Positions 5,682-14,577 of a DNA stretch of 26,108 bases are shown here, piece by piece. The notes below the pieces were generated by a model. That model made no database searches. It worked only from the letters and a program-made list of their open reading frames with translations, and was not told the DNA's origin. Positions within the stretch are counted from its first letter, which is position 1. Each line of letters opens with the position of its first letter. The translations under genes and the position numbers were made by a program. Source of the DNA: an uncultured Phocaeicola sp. (GTDB lineage: Bacteria > Bacteroidota > Bacteroidia > Bacteroidales > Bacteroidaceae); the NCBI GenBank assembly GCA_948579315.1, contig CAPAOL010000044.1:1-26108 (forward strand), in the 5' to 3' direction.

Positions 5682-6803
5682 ATGATTTTTTGGATTGTAA
5701 ATTGTTCCTTGGCGTTTCTGCTTTGTGTCTTTTGCGCAGGCATCGTCATACCCCAAATTCTGCTGATCGCTTTTCGTAAGCAATTGTTCGATCTCCCCGA
5801 CGAACGCAAGATACATCATTGTGCAGTGCCGCGGTTGGGTGGTATCGCATTCAAACCGGTAGTGTTTTTCACTATTGCCTTGTTGCTGGGGATCAATATG
5901 GTACTAGGCCATTCGGAAATGTTGGCCGAGATCGGTAATGACATACGGCCTTTGGCCTTCGCTTTTTGTTCCATCATGATATTGTATTTGATTGGTATGG
6001 CTGATGACTTGATTGGGATTCGTTATCGTGCCAAGTTTGTTATCCAGATTCTGTGCGGTATAATGCTCATCGCCGGTGGAATATATGTCAACGACTTGCA
6101 CGGTATATTGGGGATCCACACTATTCCGTTATGGCTGGGGTATCCTCTGACCATTTTGATCGTTGTCTTCATCATTAATGCCATCAACTTGATAGACGGC
6201 ATCGATGGGTTGGCTTCAGGACTGTGCAGTATCGCCTGCCTATTTTACGGGCTGACTTTTTTCGGGCTTCATCAGTATATCTATGCAATGTTGGCGTTTG
6301 CTACATTGGGCGTATTAGTACCATTTTTCTATTATAACGTGTTCGGGAATGCAGAACGCAGGAAGAAAATTTTCATGGGTGATACCGGTAGCTTGACTAT
6401 CGGTATGATGCTCTGTTTTCTTAGTCTTAGGCTGACGATGTGCGGGCCGAACGGCAATCCGGGAAATGTACATCCGATGGTGTTGGCCTTCTCGCCGCTG
6501 CTGGTTCCAGGCTGCGATGTGGTCCGTGTTTACCTGCATCGGGTACGCAACGGGAAGAACCCGTTCCTGCCCGATAAAAACCATATTCACCATAAACTAC
6601 TTGCGATCGGAATGAAGCAGCGAAGTGCCATGATTACCATCATTTCCGTATCGACTGTATTCATACTGTTGAATATTCTTTTGTCCCTCTATTTCGATGT
6701 AAATTGGATTATATTGGGCGATGTCCTAATATGGACTCTCGCCAATATTTGGCTGACGAAACGTATAGAACAAGTTTCATCGAGGCTGGCAACCGGCAAA
6801 TAA
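5682..6803 (+). CDS. WecA-like undecaprenyl-phosphate sugar-1-phosphate transferase
   Basis: A 373-residue integral membrane protein of the MraY/WecA family. It starts repeat-unit assembly by moving a sugar-1-phosphate, usually N-acetylhexosamine-1-P, from UDP-sugar to undecaprenyl phosphate at the inner face of the membrane. Family motifs are all present: FDLPDERKIHHCAVPRLGG after the first span, the Asp pair D108-D109 in GMADDLIG, N166-x2-N169-x2-D172-G-x-D175 in NAINLIDGIDGLASG, D234 in MGDTGS and the HIHH motif at 301-304. About ten hydrophobic spans are visible. Being first among the biosynthesis genes fits a role as initiating enzyme. The sugar used cannot be read from sequence. Confidence 0.9.
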   Translation: MIFWIVNCSLAFLLCVFCAGIVIPQILLIAFRKQLFDLPDERKIHHCAVPRLGGIAFKPVVFFTIALLLGINMVLGHSEMLAEIGNDIRPLAFAFCSIMILYLIGMADDLIGIRYRAKFVIQILCGIMLIAGGIYVNDLHGILGIHTIPLWLGYPLTILIVVFIINAINLIDGIDGLASGLCSIACLFYGLTFFGLHQYIYAMLAFATLGVLVPFFYYNVFGNAERRKKIFMGDTGSLTIGMMLCFLSLRLTMCGPNGNPGNVHPMVLAFSPLLVPGCDVVRVYLHRVRNGKNPFLPDKNHIHHKLLAIGMKQRSAMITIISVSTVFILLNILLSLYFDVNWIILGDVLIWTLANIWLTKRIEQVSSRLATGK

Positions 6804-6816
6804 AAATCAATAAAAT

Positions 6817-7608
6817 ATGAAAATCAGAAACATTCTATTCCTATTACCCCTGCTTTTTCTGTTGGGATCATGTGCTGCACCAAAGGTCGCTTATTTCACG
6901 GACATGAAACAAGGTGCCGCAGAGCAGGTCTTGAATCCGCTGGAAATCCGGGTACGCCCCGAAGATAAGATTTCCATATTGGTTAATAGCAAAGATCCCT
7001 TGTTGATGGACCTTTTCAACCTACCGATTATATCCCGGCAGATCGGTAGTTCATCGGGGACATCCAATAGTCAGGGAATATCAGGATATACGGTAAACAA
7101 AGATGGGAATATCGACTTTCCCGTATTGGGCAAAATCCATGTGGAGGGGATGACGAGGGAAGAAATTGCCGCGCATATCAAGGACAAGTTGATGTCCCAG
7201 AATTTAGTCAAAGATCCGGTGGTGACGGTAGAGTTCATGAATTTAACCGTATCTGTTCTGGGCGAAGTGGCTCACCCCGGACGTTTCAATATCGACAAGG
7301 ACCGATTGACGCTTTTGGACGCTTTGAGCATGGCCGGCGACCTTACTATCCACGGAAAACGGGAGAATGTGCTGGTTCAACGGGAGGAAAACGGTAAAAA
7401 AACCTTGTATCAAGTAAACCTGAATTCGGGTTATGACCTTTATGCCTCTCCTGTGTATTATTTACAGCAGAACGACATCGTTTATGTGGAACCCAACTCG
7501 ATGAGAGCACGACAGGCGACCGTAAATGGCAATAATGTCCGCTCAGCCTCTTTCTGGATGTCGTTGGCTTCGCTGTTGACCACCATTACCGTGTTGATCG
7601 TGAAATAA
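6817..7608 (+). CDS. wza: Wza-like polysaccharide export lipoprotein
   Basis: A 263-residue outer-membrane export protein. A lipoprotein signal peptide ends in LLGSC, with Cys19 as the expected lipidated residue. The polysaccharide export domain runs from about 42 to 138 (LEIRVRPEDKISILV; VNKDGNIDFPVLGKIHVEGMT), followed by an SLBB domain at about 143-205 (VSVLGEVAHPGRF; LLDALSMAGDL). A C-terminal hydrophobic segment (SFWMSLASLLTTITVLIV) corresponds to the helix that crosses the outer membrane in Wza-type channels. At 263 residues it is shorter than E. coli Wza, as is usual in Bacteroidetes. It lies 13 bp before the kinase gene with which it forms the export complex. Confidence 0.92.
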   Translation: MKIRNILFLLPLLFLLGSCAAPKVAYFTDMKQGAAEQVLNPLEIRVRPEDKISILVNSKDPLLMDLFNLPIISRQIGSSSGTSNSQGISGYTVNKDGNIDFPVLGKIHVEGMTREEIAAHIKDKLMSQNLVKDPVVTVEFMNLTVSVLGEVAHPGRFNIDKDRLTLLDALSMAGDLTIHGKRENVLVQREENGKKTLYQVNLNSGYDLYASPVYYLQQNDIVYVEPNSMRARQATVNGNNVRSASFWMSLASLLTTITVLIVK

Positions 7609-7621
7609 TATAGTATCAGAT

Positions 7622-10042
7622 ATGATGACCATCAATCAAAAAAATACAAAACCGGGACAGCAAAATGATTTCCTACGGATACAGGACTTGTTGTACTTGT
7701 GTCTAGCGAGGTGGAAATGGTTTGTCCTTTCATTGGCTGTGACACTCGGCATAGCCACCTTTCATATTTTACGCACACCACAGGTTTATACCCGCACGGC
7801 ATCAGTGTTAATCAAGGAAGACGCAAAAGGAAAATCCGTTTCTTCGGATATGGACGCTTTCTCCGATTTGGGCTTGTTCCAGTCCGGAACGAATGTCAAC
7901 AACGAACTGATCGCTTTCCAGTCGCCCGCTTTGATAACCGAAATAGTTAAGCGGTTGCGTTTGGATATGAATTACTTTTTTCCGGGAAAATTCCACCAAC
8001 AGGTAGCCTATGGGTTGACGCTGCCTGTGAATGTGACGATGAGCGATTTATCCGAAAACGAATCGGCCGGTTTTACGCTGGAAATACACCCCGACAGCAC
8101 GTTGCTCTTGTCCGACTTTACGCGTAACGGGACGGATCTCGATGGAAAGGATATAAAGGGGCGATTGCTCGATTCTATTCCTACACCATTGGGGAAAGTC
8201 ATTATCCACACGACACCCAATTATGTGAAAGGCGAGGCATATACATTATATGTGGGCAAATCCAGCTTGTATAGTGCCGTAAACAACTGTTCATCAAATC
8301 TATCTGTTTCTTTGAATAACGAAAAAGCGTCGGTTATCGATTTATCATACAAGGATAACTCCATACAACGGGCGGAAGATATGTTGAACATGTTGATTTC
8401 CGTTTATAATGAAAACTGGGTAAAAGACAAAAATCAGGTCGCCGTCAGCACTTCGATGTTCATTAACGAGCGTTTGGGCGTAATCGAACGGGAACTGGGC
8501 AATGTTGACGAGGATATTTCTTCATATAAAAGTGAACACCTGTTACCAGATGTGCAAACTGCGTCAAGCATGTACATGGCGCAGAGTAGCCAGACCAATG
8601 CACAGATTCTGGCTCTAAACAACCAGCTCTATATGACCCGTTACATCCGGAACTATTTGACCAACGATGCTAACCGTACACAATTGCTTCCGGCAAACTC
8701 CGGCATAGAGAATGCCAATATCGAATCGCAGATCACCGAATACAACAAGCAATTGTTACAGCGCAACAGTCTGGTTGCGAACAGTAGTACGGAAAATCCC
8801 CTGGTTGTGGATATGGATCAGGCTTTGGCTTCAATGCGGGGGGCGATTGTCCGGTCTATAGACAATCAGGTTGTAACGTTGAATGAACAGATAAAAAGTT
8901 TACAGAAAACAGAACAACAGACGACATCACGTATAGCGGCCAACCCTACACAGGCCAAATACCTGCTTTCGGTAGAACGTCAACAGAAGGTAAAGGAGGC
9001 TCTTTACTTGTTTCTGTTACAAAAGCGCGAGGAGAACGAGCTGTCTCAGGCGTTCACGGCCTACAATACCCGCATAGTCACCCCGCCGCAAGGTAGCATG
9101 CTACCGATATCGCCTGTACGTAAAAACATCTTCATGGTCGCATTTGCACTGGGGTTACTCATTCCGGTAGTCATCATCTTCATGCGCGAGAATATGAATA
9201 CTCGTGTACGGGGTAAGAAAGACCTGGAAGGTATAAGCATTCCATTTATCGGTGAGATTCCTCTTTATCTCCGGATTAAAAGAGGTATATTCAGAAAGCC
9301 TCTTCCCGAAGTAAAAGCAGTAGTTGTAAAAGAAGGCTGTCGTGATATTATCAACGAGGCATTTCGTGTGTTACGTACCAATTTGGAATTCATGACGGAT
9401 AACGAGAACCGATCGAACGTCATTGTCATCACTTCTTTTAATCCGGGTAGTGGCAAATCATTCTTGACGATGAATATGGCGGTGAGTCTGGCTATCAAAA
9501 ACAAGAAAGTCTTGGTTATTGACGGAGACATGCGCCACGCTTCCACATCGTCTTATGTGGGTTCCCCGCAAACAGGTTTGAGTGACTATTTGAATGGTCG
9601 GATTGAAAAAATCAGTGATATTGTCATTTCTGATAAAAACCACGGAAACCTGTACATTTTGCCAGTCGGAGTCATACCGCCCAATCCCACAGAGTTGCTT
9701 TTCAGCAAACGATTGGAATTACTGATCGATAGTGTCAGGGCACAATACGACTATGTATTTATTGACTGCCCTCCTATCGAATTGGTGGCGGACACTCAGA
9801 TTATTGAAAAATTGGCAGACCGTACCATTTTCGTTGTTCGTGCCGGATTACTTGAAAGAAGTATGCTGGCAGAGTTGGAGAACATTTACAACGAGAAAAA
9901 ATATAAGAACATGTCCTTGATCCTGAATGCTACCGAAGGAAACGGAGGACACTACGGGTACCGATATGGCTATCGTTATGGGTATCATTACGGTTACGGT
10001 TCAGGATACCATTATGGCTCTGACGAGAAACGGGGGGGGTAA
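7622..10042 (+). CDS. wzc: Wzc-like polysaccharide co-polymerase / BY-type tyrosine kinase
   Basis: An 806-residue inner-membrane protein controlling chain length and export. The N-terminal Wzz domain has a first membrane span near residues 32-52 and a periplasmic part with coiled coil; the second span is near 501-522. The cytoplasmic BY-kinase domain has Walker A NPGSGKS (Lys612), Walker A' VIDGDMR (Asp634, Asp636) and Walker B YVFIDCPP (Asp715). The tail is a cluster of ten tyrosines, mostly in YG and YR pairs, about residues 777-798, the autophosphorylation site. The gene ends in eight G just before its stop codon (10032-10039), so slippage would alter only the last residues. Start at 7622, with a second ATG right after. 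The partner phosphatase follows 58 bp downstream. Confidence 0.95.
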   Translation: MMTINQKNTKPGQQNDFLRIQDLLYLCLARWKWFVLSLAVTLGIATFHILRTPQVYTRTASVLIKEDAKGKSVSSDMDAFSDLGLFQSGTNVNNELIAFQSPALITEIVKRLRLDMNYFFPGKFHQQVAYGLTLPVNVTMSDLSENESAGFTLEIHPDSTLLLSDFTRNGTDLDGKDIKGRLLDSIPTPLGKVIIHTTPNYVKGEAYTLYVGKSSLYSAVNNCSSNLSVSLNNEKASVIDLSYKDNSIQRAEDMLNMLISVYNENWVKDKNQVAVSTSMFINERLGVIERELGNVDEDISSYKSEHLLPDVQTASSMYMAQSSQTNAQILALNNQLYMTRYIRNYLTNDANRTQLLPANSGIENANIESQITEYNKQLLQRNSLVANSSTENPLVVDMDQALASMRGAIVRSIDNQVVTLNEQIKSLQKTEQQTTSRIAANPTQAKYLLSVERQQKVKEALYLFLLQKREENELSQAFTAYNTRIVTPPQGSMLPISPVRKNIFMVAFALGLLIPVVIIFMRENMNTRVRGKKDLEGISIPFIGEIPLYLRIKRGIFRKPLPEVKAVVVKEGCRDIINEAFRVLRTNLEFMTDNENRSNVIVITSFNPGSGKSFLTMNMAVSLAIKNKKVLVIDGDMRHASTSSYVGSPQTGLSDYLNGRIEKISDIVISDKNHGNLYILPVGVIPPNPTELLFSKRLELLIDSVRAQYDYVFIDCPPIELVADTQIIEKLADRTIFVVRAGLLERSMLAELENIYNEKKYKNMSLILNATEGNGGHYGYRYGYRYGYHYGYGSGYHYGSDEKRGG

Positions 10043-10100
10043 ATAGTTGGTTATCAAATAATTAAAATTACACCATTCCATACAAAAATACTTTATCGTT

Positions 10101-10793
10101 ATGTGGCCTTTTAAAAAACGCATCTTGCTGAAAGATAGCGGTATATTCGAAGGGTTTACCGATTGGCACTCGCACATCCTGCCGGGTGTGGACGACGGGG
10201 TGCGGACGATGGATGAAGCATTGGAAATACTATACCAGTATGAAGAACTAGGCGTAAAAACCGTGTGGCTCACGCCGCATATCATGGAAGACCTCCCCAA
10301 CGCCACCACACATTTAAGAGAACGTTTCGCCGAACTACAAGCTGCCTACACGGGAAACGTGAAGTTACACCTTGCGGCAGAAAATATGCTCGACAATCTC
10401 TTCGAGGAACGGTTGAAAAAGAACGATCTGCTGCCTTTAGGCGAGAACAGTGACCATCTGTTAGTGGAAACCTCCTATTTCAGCCCTCCGATGGGATTGA
10501 ACAACATTCTGCTCCGCATCAAGGTTAAAGGCTACCATCCCGTCCTCGCACACCCGGAACGTTATGTCTATATGGGTGAGTCGGACTATCGACAACTAAA
10601 AGAGATGGGGGTGAAGTTCCAGCTCAATCTTCCGTCAATTGCAGGTATGTATGGTGACCGGGCTAAAAAAAAAGCTATGTGGTTACTAAGTGAAAAGGTT
10701 ATTGATTGCATAGGGACGGACATTCATCATGATGATATGTTTCAAAAGTTCATTTGTACAAGTATTACAAGAAATGCACGAAAGCTACTTTAA
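10101..10793 (+). CDS. CpsB/YwqE-type PHP-family protein-tyrosine phosphatase
   Basis: A 230-residue metal-dependent phosphatase of the PHP superfamily that removes phosphate from the tyrosine tail of the BY-kinase encoded just upstream. Metal-binding motifs are clear: DWHSHILPGVDDG near the N-terminus (His23, His25), TPHIM near residue 58, AHPERY near 152 and GTDIHH near 209. Length is slightly short of the usual 240-250 residues. A run of nine A at 10664-10672 lies inside the gene in frame. Bacteroidetes CPS loci use either this type or a low-molecular-weight phosphatase in this role; here the PHP type is present. Confidence 0.9.
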   Translation: MWPFKKRILLKDSGIFEGFTDWHSHILPGVDDGVRTMDEALEILYQYEELGVKTVWLTPHIMEDLPNATTHLRERFAELQAAYTGNVKLHLAAENMLDNLFEERLKKNDLLPLGENSDHLLVETSYFSPPMGLNNILLRIKVKGYHPVLAHPERYVYMGESDYRQLKEMGVKFQLNLPSIAGMYGDRAKKKAMWLLSEKVIDCIGTDIHHDDMFQKFICTSITRNARKLL

Positions 10794-10872
10794 TTTTAAC
10801 CGGACCATTTCTGTCCATCTTATTCAATTGTGATTAATAGATACTTAGATTATAATAATAAATGAATATACA

Positions 10873-12120
10873 ATGAAAACTTATAAGATTGCTGTAGCTG
10901 GAACAGGCTATGTCGGAATGAGTATTGCCACATTGTTGGCACAACATCATCAAGTGACGGCTGTAGATGTTATCCCCGAAAAGGTGCAACTGATTAATCA
11001 ACGAAAATCACCTATACAAGACGAATATATTGAAAAATATTTGGAAGAAAAGCCATTGAATTTGACTGCTACCCTTGACGGTGCGGTAGCTTATCGCGAT
11101 GCAGACTTTGTGGTTATTGCCGCTCCGACCAATTATGATCCGGTAAAGAACTATTTCGACACTTCACATGTGGAAGAAGTCATTGAACTTGTAAAGAGCG
11201 TTAATCCCAATGCCATCATGGTTATCAAGAGTACCATCCCGGTTGGCTATACCGAAAATGTACGAAAGAGGCTGGATACAGAAAATGTTATCTTCTCTCC
11301 GGAGTTTTTGCGAGAGAGCAAGGCTTTGTATGATAACCTCTATCCCAGTCGTATCATTGTAGGCCGACCAGAGGGGAATACCCGTTTGGACGAAGCGGCA
11401 CATACTTTTGCCGCTCTGCTACAAAAAGGGGCAATAAAAGAAAACATTGACATGCTCTTTATGGGCCTAACCGAAGCTGAAGCAGTGAAACTTTTTGCCA
11501 ATACTTATTTGGCATTGCGTGTGAGTTACTTCAACGAACTGGATACCTACGCCGAGATAAAGGGATTGGATACACAGGCCATCATCAAAGGTGTGAGCCT
11601 TGACCCTCGTATCGGTACACATTACAACAATCCGTCATTTGGTTATGGAGGTTACTGCTTGCCCAAAGACACAAAACAGTTGCTAGCCAATTATGCGGAT
11701 GTGCCTGAGAACTTAATACAGGCCATTGTAGAGAGCAACCGCACCCGTAAGGATTTCATTGCCGACAGGGTATTAAACAAAGCCGGTTACTACAACTACT
11801 ATAATCATGGAGATTTTAAGCCTAATGAGGAAAAGAAATGCGTTGTTGGTGTCTATCGTCTGACTATGAAGTCGAATAGTGACAACTTCCGCCAGTCATC
11901 TATTCAAGGTGTGATGAAACGTATTAAAGCTAAAGGGGCAGAGGTAATTATTTATGAGCCCACATTGGAAGACGGAAGTACATTTTTCGGTAGCAAGGTG
12001 GTAAATGACTTAAATGTTTTCAAGAAGCAATGTCAAGCCATTATTGCTAATCGCTATGACACTTGTCTTGATAGTGTAATCAACAAGGTATATACGCGTG
12101 ATATATTTAGGAGAGACTGA
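10873..12120 (+). CDS. ugd: UDP-glucose 6-dehydrogenase
   Basis: A 415-residue enzyme that oxidises UDP-glucose to UDP-glucuronate with two NAD. The N-terminal Rossmann fold has GTGYVG at residues 10-15, and Asp32 in VTAVDV is well placed to bind the NAD ribose. The central domain has FSPEFLRE. The catalytic Cys262 lies in FGYGGYCLPKDTKQ, and the C-terminal UDP-binding domain follows (QSSIQGVMKRIKAKG). Length is normal. It implies that the capsule repeat holds glucuronate or a sugar made from it, so an acidic polymer is likely. It lies 79 bp after the phosphatase gene, the largest gap in this part of the operon, and before the AT-rich assembly genes. Confidence 0.96.
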   Translation: MKTYKIAVAGTGYVGMSIATLLAQHHQVTAVDVIPEKVQLINQRKSPIQDEYIEKYLEEKPLNLTATLDGAVAYRDADFVVIAAPTNYDPVKNYFDTSHVEEVIELVKSVNPNAIMVIKSTIPVGYTENVRKRLDTENVIFSPEFLRESKALYDNLYPSRIIVGRPEGNTRLDEAAHTFAALLQKGAIKENIDMLFMGLTEAEAVKLFANTYLALRVSYFNELDTYAEIKGLDTQAIIKGVSLDPRIGTHYNNPSFGYGGYCLPKDTKQLLANYADVPENLIQAIVESNRTRKDFIADRVLNKAGYYNYYNHGDFKPNEEKKCVVGVYRLTMKSNSDNFRQSSIQGVMKRIKAKGAEVIIYEPTLEDGSTFFGSKVVNDLNVFKKQCQAIIANRYDTCLDSVINKVYTRDIFRRD

Positions 12121-12158
12121 ACATCCTTTTTGTCAGTTCTAAAATTGAAATAACATAA

Positions 12159-13607
12159 ATGTCTGAAAATTTACAGAAAAAAACCTTAACAGGAGTAATA
12201 TGGAGCAGCATAGATAGGTTTTCCATGCAGGGAATACAATTTGTGCTCTCAATCATAATAGCAAGGCAATTAGCTCCGTCTGATTATGGAGTAATTGCCA
12301 TGTTGGCTATTTTCCTCGCTTTAGCTCAAGCTTTCATTGATTCCGGATTTTCCAATGCTCTTATACAGAAGCAAAATCGCACGGATATTGACTATTCCAC
12401 TGTATTCTTTTTCAATATTGGTGTTGGAATTGTGATGTATGGGCTGCTGGTATTGTGCGCTCCATTAATTTCATCATTTTATGATATGCCCTTACTAAAT
12501 GATATTATAAAATGGGTTGGATTGAATCTGATAGTAACCTCTTTCGCTACAGTCCAAAGGGCAAAATTAACCATTGAGCTTGATTTCAAGCGACAGGCAA
12601 TCATATCTATAGTTTCAATCTTATTGAGTGGTTGCGTATCCGTTTGGATGGCATATAGTGGCTATGGAGTGTGGACTTTGGTCGCATCGGTTTTAGTAGG
12701 CAACATTATCACTACCGTCTTGTTATGGTGGTCAGCCCGATGGACTCCATGTTTAGCTTTTTCGATAGACTCATTTAAGGAACTATTTGGATTTGGTTCA
12801 AAATTACTAGCAGGAGGTCTAATACATATTATATATAAAAACTTATATACGCTGATAATTGGAAAGATGTTTCCTGTTTCTCAATTAGGCGCATATAATA
12901 AGGCATATACTATCTCCCAATATCCATCTTCAAATCTTACAGGGGTATTAACCCGTGTTACCTATCCAATAGAATGTAAGGCACAAGATGACAATGAAAA
13001 GTTGTATAGCATATTTGCACGGATTATAAAAATATCGACTATCATCATATTTCCACTCATGATTGGGTTATGTGCAGTGGCCAAACCGTTTGTCGGTCTA
13101 TTACTTACTGATAAATGGTTGGTATGTGTTCCGTATCTGCGAATAATGTGTATTGCATTTATGTGGGATCCTATAATGCGTTTATGCTGGGATATTTTAA
13201 ATGTAAAACATCGCAGCGATTATTCCTTAAAATCTGAAATTTGGAAGAAGATAGTAGCATTTATCTTATTGTTTGCATCTGTCCCATTTGGCATTAAAGC
13301 TATGTGTGTAAGTCTTTTGGTTTATTCTATAGCAGATATTTTTGTTGTTACGCAGTTTACAAAACGTATCATTCCTCAAATATCGTTTAGCCACGTTATG
13401 CAACTTATTTCACCCAGCTTGCTTTGTTCTGCAATAATGGGATGTATTGTGTATGCATACACTTTATTTATATCATCTTACAGCCTACAATTGTTTGGCG
13501 GTATATTAATCGGTATTTGCATGTACGTGCTCCTTGTCTATTTGATTTGTAAAGATGATTTTATTTACTTAACCTCATTGTTAAAAAAAATAATAGTTAA
13601 AAAATAA
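12159..13607 (+). CDS. wzx: Wzx-type oligosaccharide flippase
   Basis: A 482-residue membrane protein of the MOP superfamily, WzxC-like, that moves the lipid-linked repeat across the inner membrane. The start (KKTLTGVIWSSIDRFSMQGIQFVLSIIIARQLAPSDYGV, given as landmarks over about residues 6-45) matches the polysaccharide-synthesis family, and 12 or more hydrophobic spans follow. It marks the beginning of the AT-rich, strain-specific part of the operon. The next gene starts 6 bp after its stop. Confidence 0.92.
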   Translation: MSENLQKKTLTGVIWSSIDRFSMQGIQFVLSIIIARQLAPSDYGVIAMLAIFLALAQAFIDSGFSNALIQKQNRTDIDYSTVFFFNIGVGIVMYGLLVLCAPLISSFYDMPLLNDIIKWVGLNLIVTSFATVQRAKLTIELDFKRQAIISIVSILLSGCVSVWMAYSGYGVWTLVASVLVGNIITTVLLWWSARWTPCLAFSIDSFKELFGFGSKLLAGGLIHIIYKNLYTLIIGKMFPVSQLGAYNKAYTISQYPSSNLTGVLTRVTYPIECKAQDDNEKLYSIFARIIKISTIIIFPLMIGLCAVAKPFVGLLLTDKWLVCVPYLRIMCIAFMWDPIMRLCWDILNVKHRSDYSLKSEIWKKIVAFILLFASVPFGIKAMCVSLLVYSIADIFVVTQFTKRIIPQISFSHVMQLISPSLLCSAIMGCIVYAYTLFISSYSLQLFGGILIGICMYVLLVYLICKDDFIYLTSLLKKIIVKK

Positions 13608-13613
13608 AAGCAC

Positions 13614-14576
13614 ATGAATATTGTAGTCTGTCCGAACAACTATTTTACAATGCCATGCACTGTGCTGCTGTGTTCATTATTGGAAAACAACCGGGATGTA
13701 AGCCGGATCAAAATACATGTACTTGTGGACGCTTCATTTGAGGAAGAAAACAAGCGTATTATTAAGGAACAGATTTTATTGTATGAAAATGCATCTGTCC
13801 AATTCTATTGTATGAAAGAAGACTGGCTGAAAGGTATCACTATTGGTAAAGCCAGTTTGGTAGAAATTCCGATTGTTACTTTCTTTCGACTTTTTATGAG
13901 TAAGATATTTCCCGAAGAAGTTGAAAAGGTTTTGTATCTTGATTCAGATATGATTGTCCGCAAGAGTTTGAAAGGATTATATCAAACTAATTTAGAAAAC
14001 AAGGCTGTTGCTGCCGTTATTGACACATTCAATTACAAGATTGACATTTACAACAACCTGCGTTACAAGCCTACTTTAGGGTATTTTAATGCGGGAATGC
14101 TTTTAGTCAACTTGAAATATTGGAGAGAGCACAATGTTTTGGAACGTTGTATTGATTTTATCAAAAATTATCCTGAAAGAATGAAATACCTTGATCAAGA
14201 TGTATTAAATTATGTCTTGCGTGAGGAAAAACTTTTTGTACCTCTTACTTATAATGCGCAAACATCCTTTTTCTTACAAACACCTCCTGTTTCTTGGGAA
14301 CTGGATGACGAATTGGAGGAACTTGTAAACGACCCTTGTATCATTCACTACGTTGGTTCGTATAAACCGTGGCAGAAAGAGTATAATCTTCTTCATCCGT
14401 ATAAAGACGAGTTCTTCAAATATCAATCATTAACCCGTTGGGCAAATTCTCACTTGGTGAAGTCTACAAAAAAAATAAGCAATCGAGAAAAAGTTAAATC
14501 TATTTTTTGTAGGGCTTTACAAAAAATAGGTATTCTTTCCGTCCCTAAAAACACAAATCCATTCCGCATAATATAG
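13614..14576 (+). CDS. GT8-family glycosyltransferase
   Basis: A 320-residue GT-A fold enzyme of family GT8 (LgtC/glycogenin type, retaining). It has the metal-binding DxD in VLYLDSDMIV (Asp110, Asp112), the family motif YFNAGMLLVNL (Asn159), DQDVLN near 195 and IIHYVGSYKPW near 243, which gives the conserved late His. GT8 enzymes typically add hexoses from UDP-sugars, often galactose or glucose, but the exact linkage cannot be predicted. It lies between the flippase and the acyltransferase, 1 bp before the latter. A second GT8 of similar length follows one gene later. Confidence 0.9.
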   Translation: MNIVVCPNNYFTMPCTVLLCSLLENNRDVSRIKIHVLVDASFEEENKRIIKEQILLYENASVQFYCMKEDWLKGITIGKASLVEIPIVTFFRLFMSKIFPEEVEKVLYLDSDMIVRKSLKGLYQTNLENKAVAAVIDTFNYKIDIYNNLRYKPTLGYFNAGMLLVNLKYWREHNVLERCIDFIKNYPERMKYLDQDVLNYVLREEKLFVPLTYNAQTSFFLQTPPVSWELDDELEELVNDPCIIHYVGSYKPWQKEYNLLHPYKDEFFKYQSLTRWANSHLVKSTKKISNREKVKSIFCRALQKIGILSVPKNTNPFRII

Positions 14577-14577
14577 T

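Noticed and set aside
10664..10672. Run of nine A in the phosphatase gene as a phase switch
   Set aside because: Poly-A runs of this length are common by chance in AT-rich Bacteroidetes genes at Lys codons; it is less convincing than the G9 tract.
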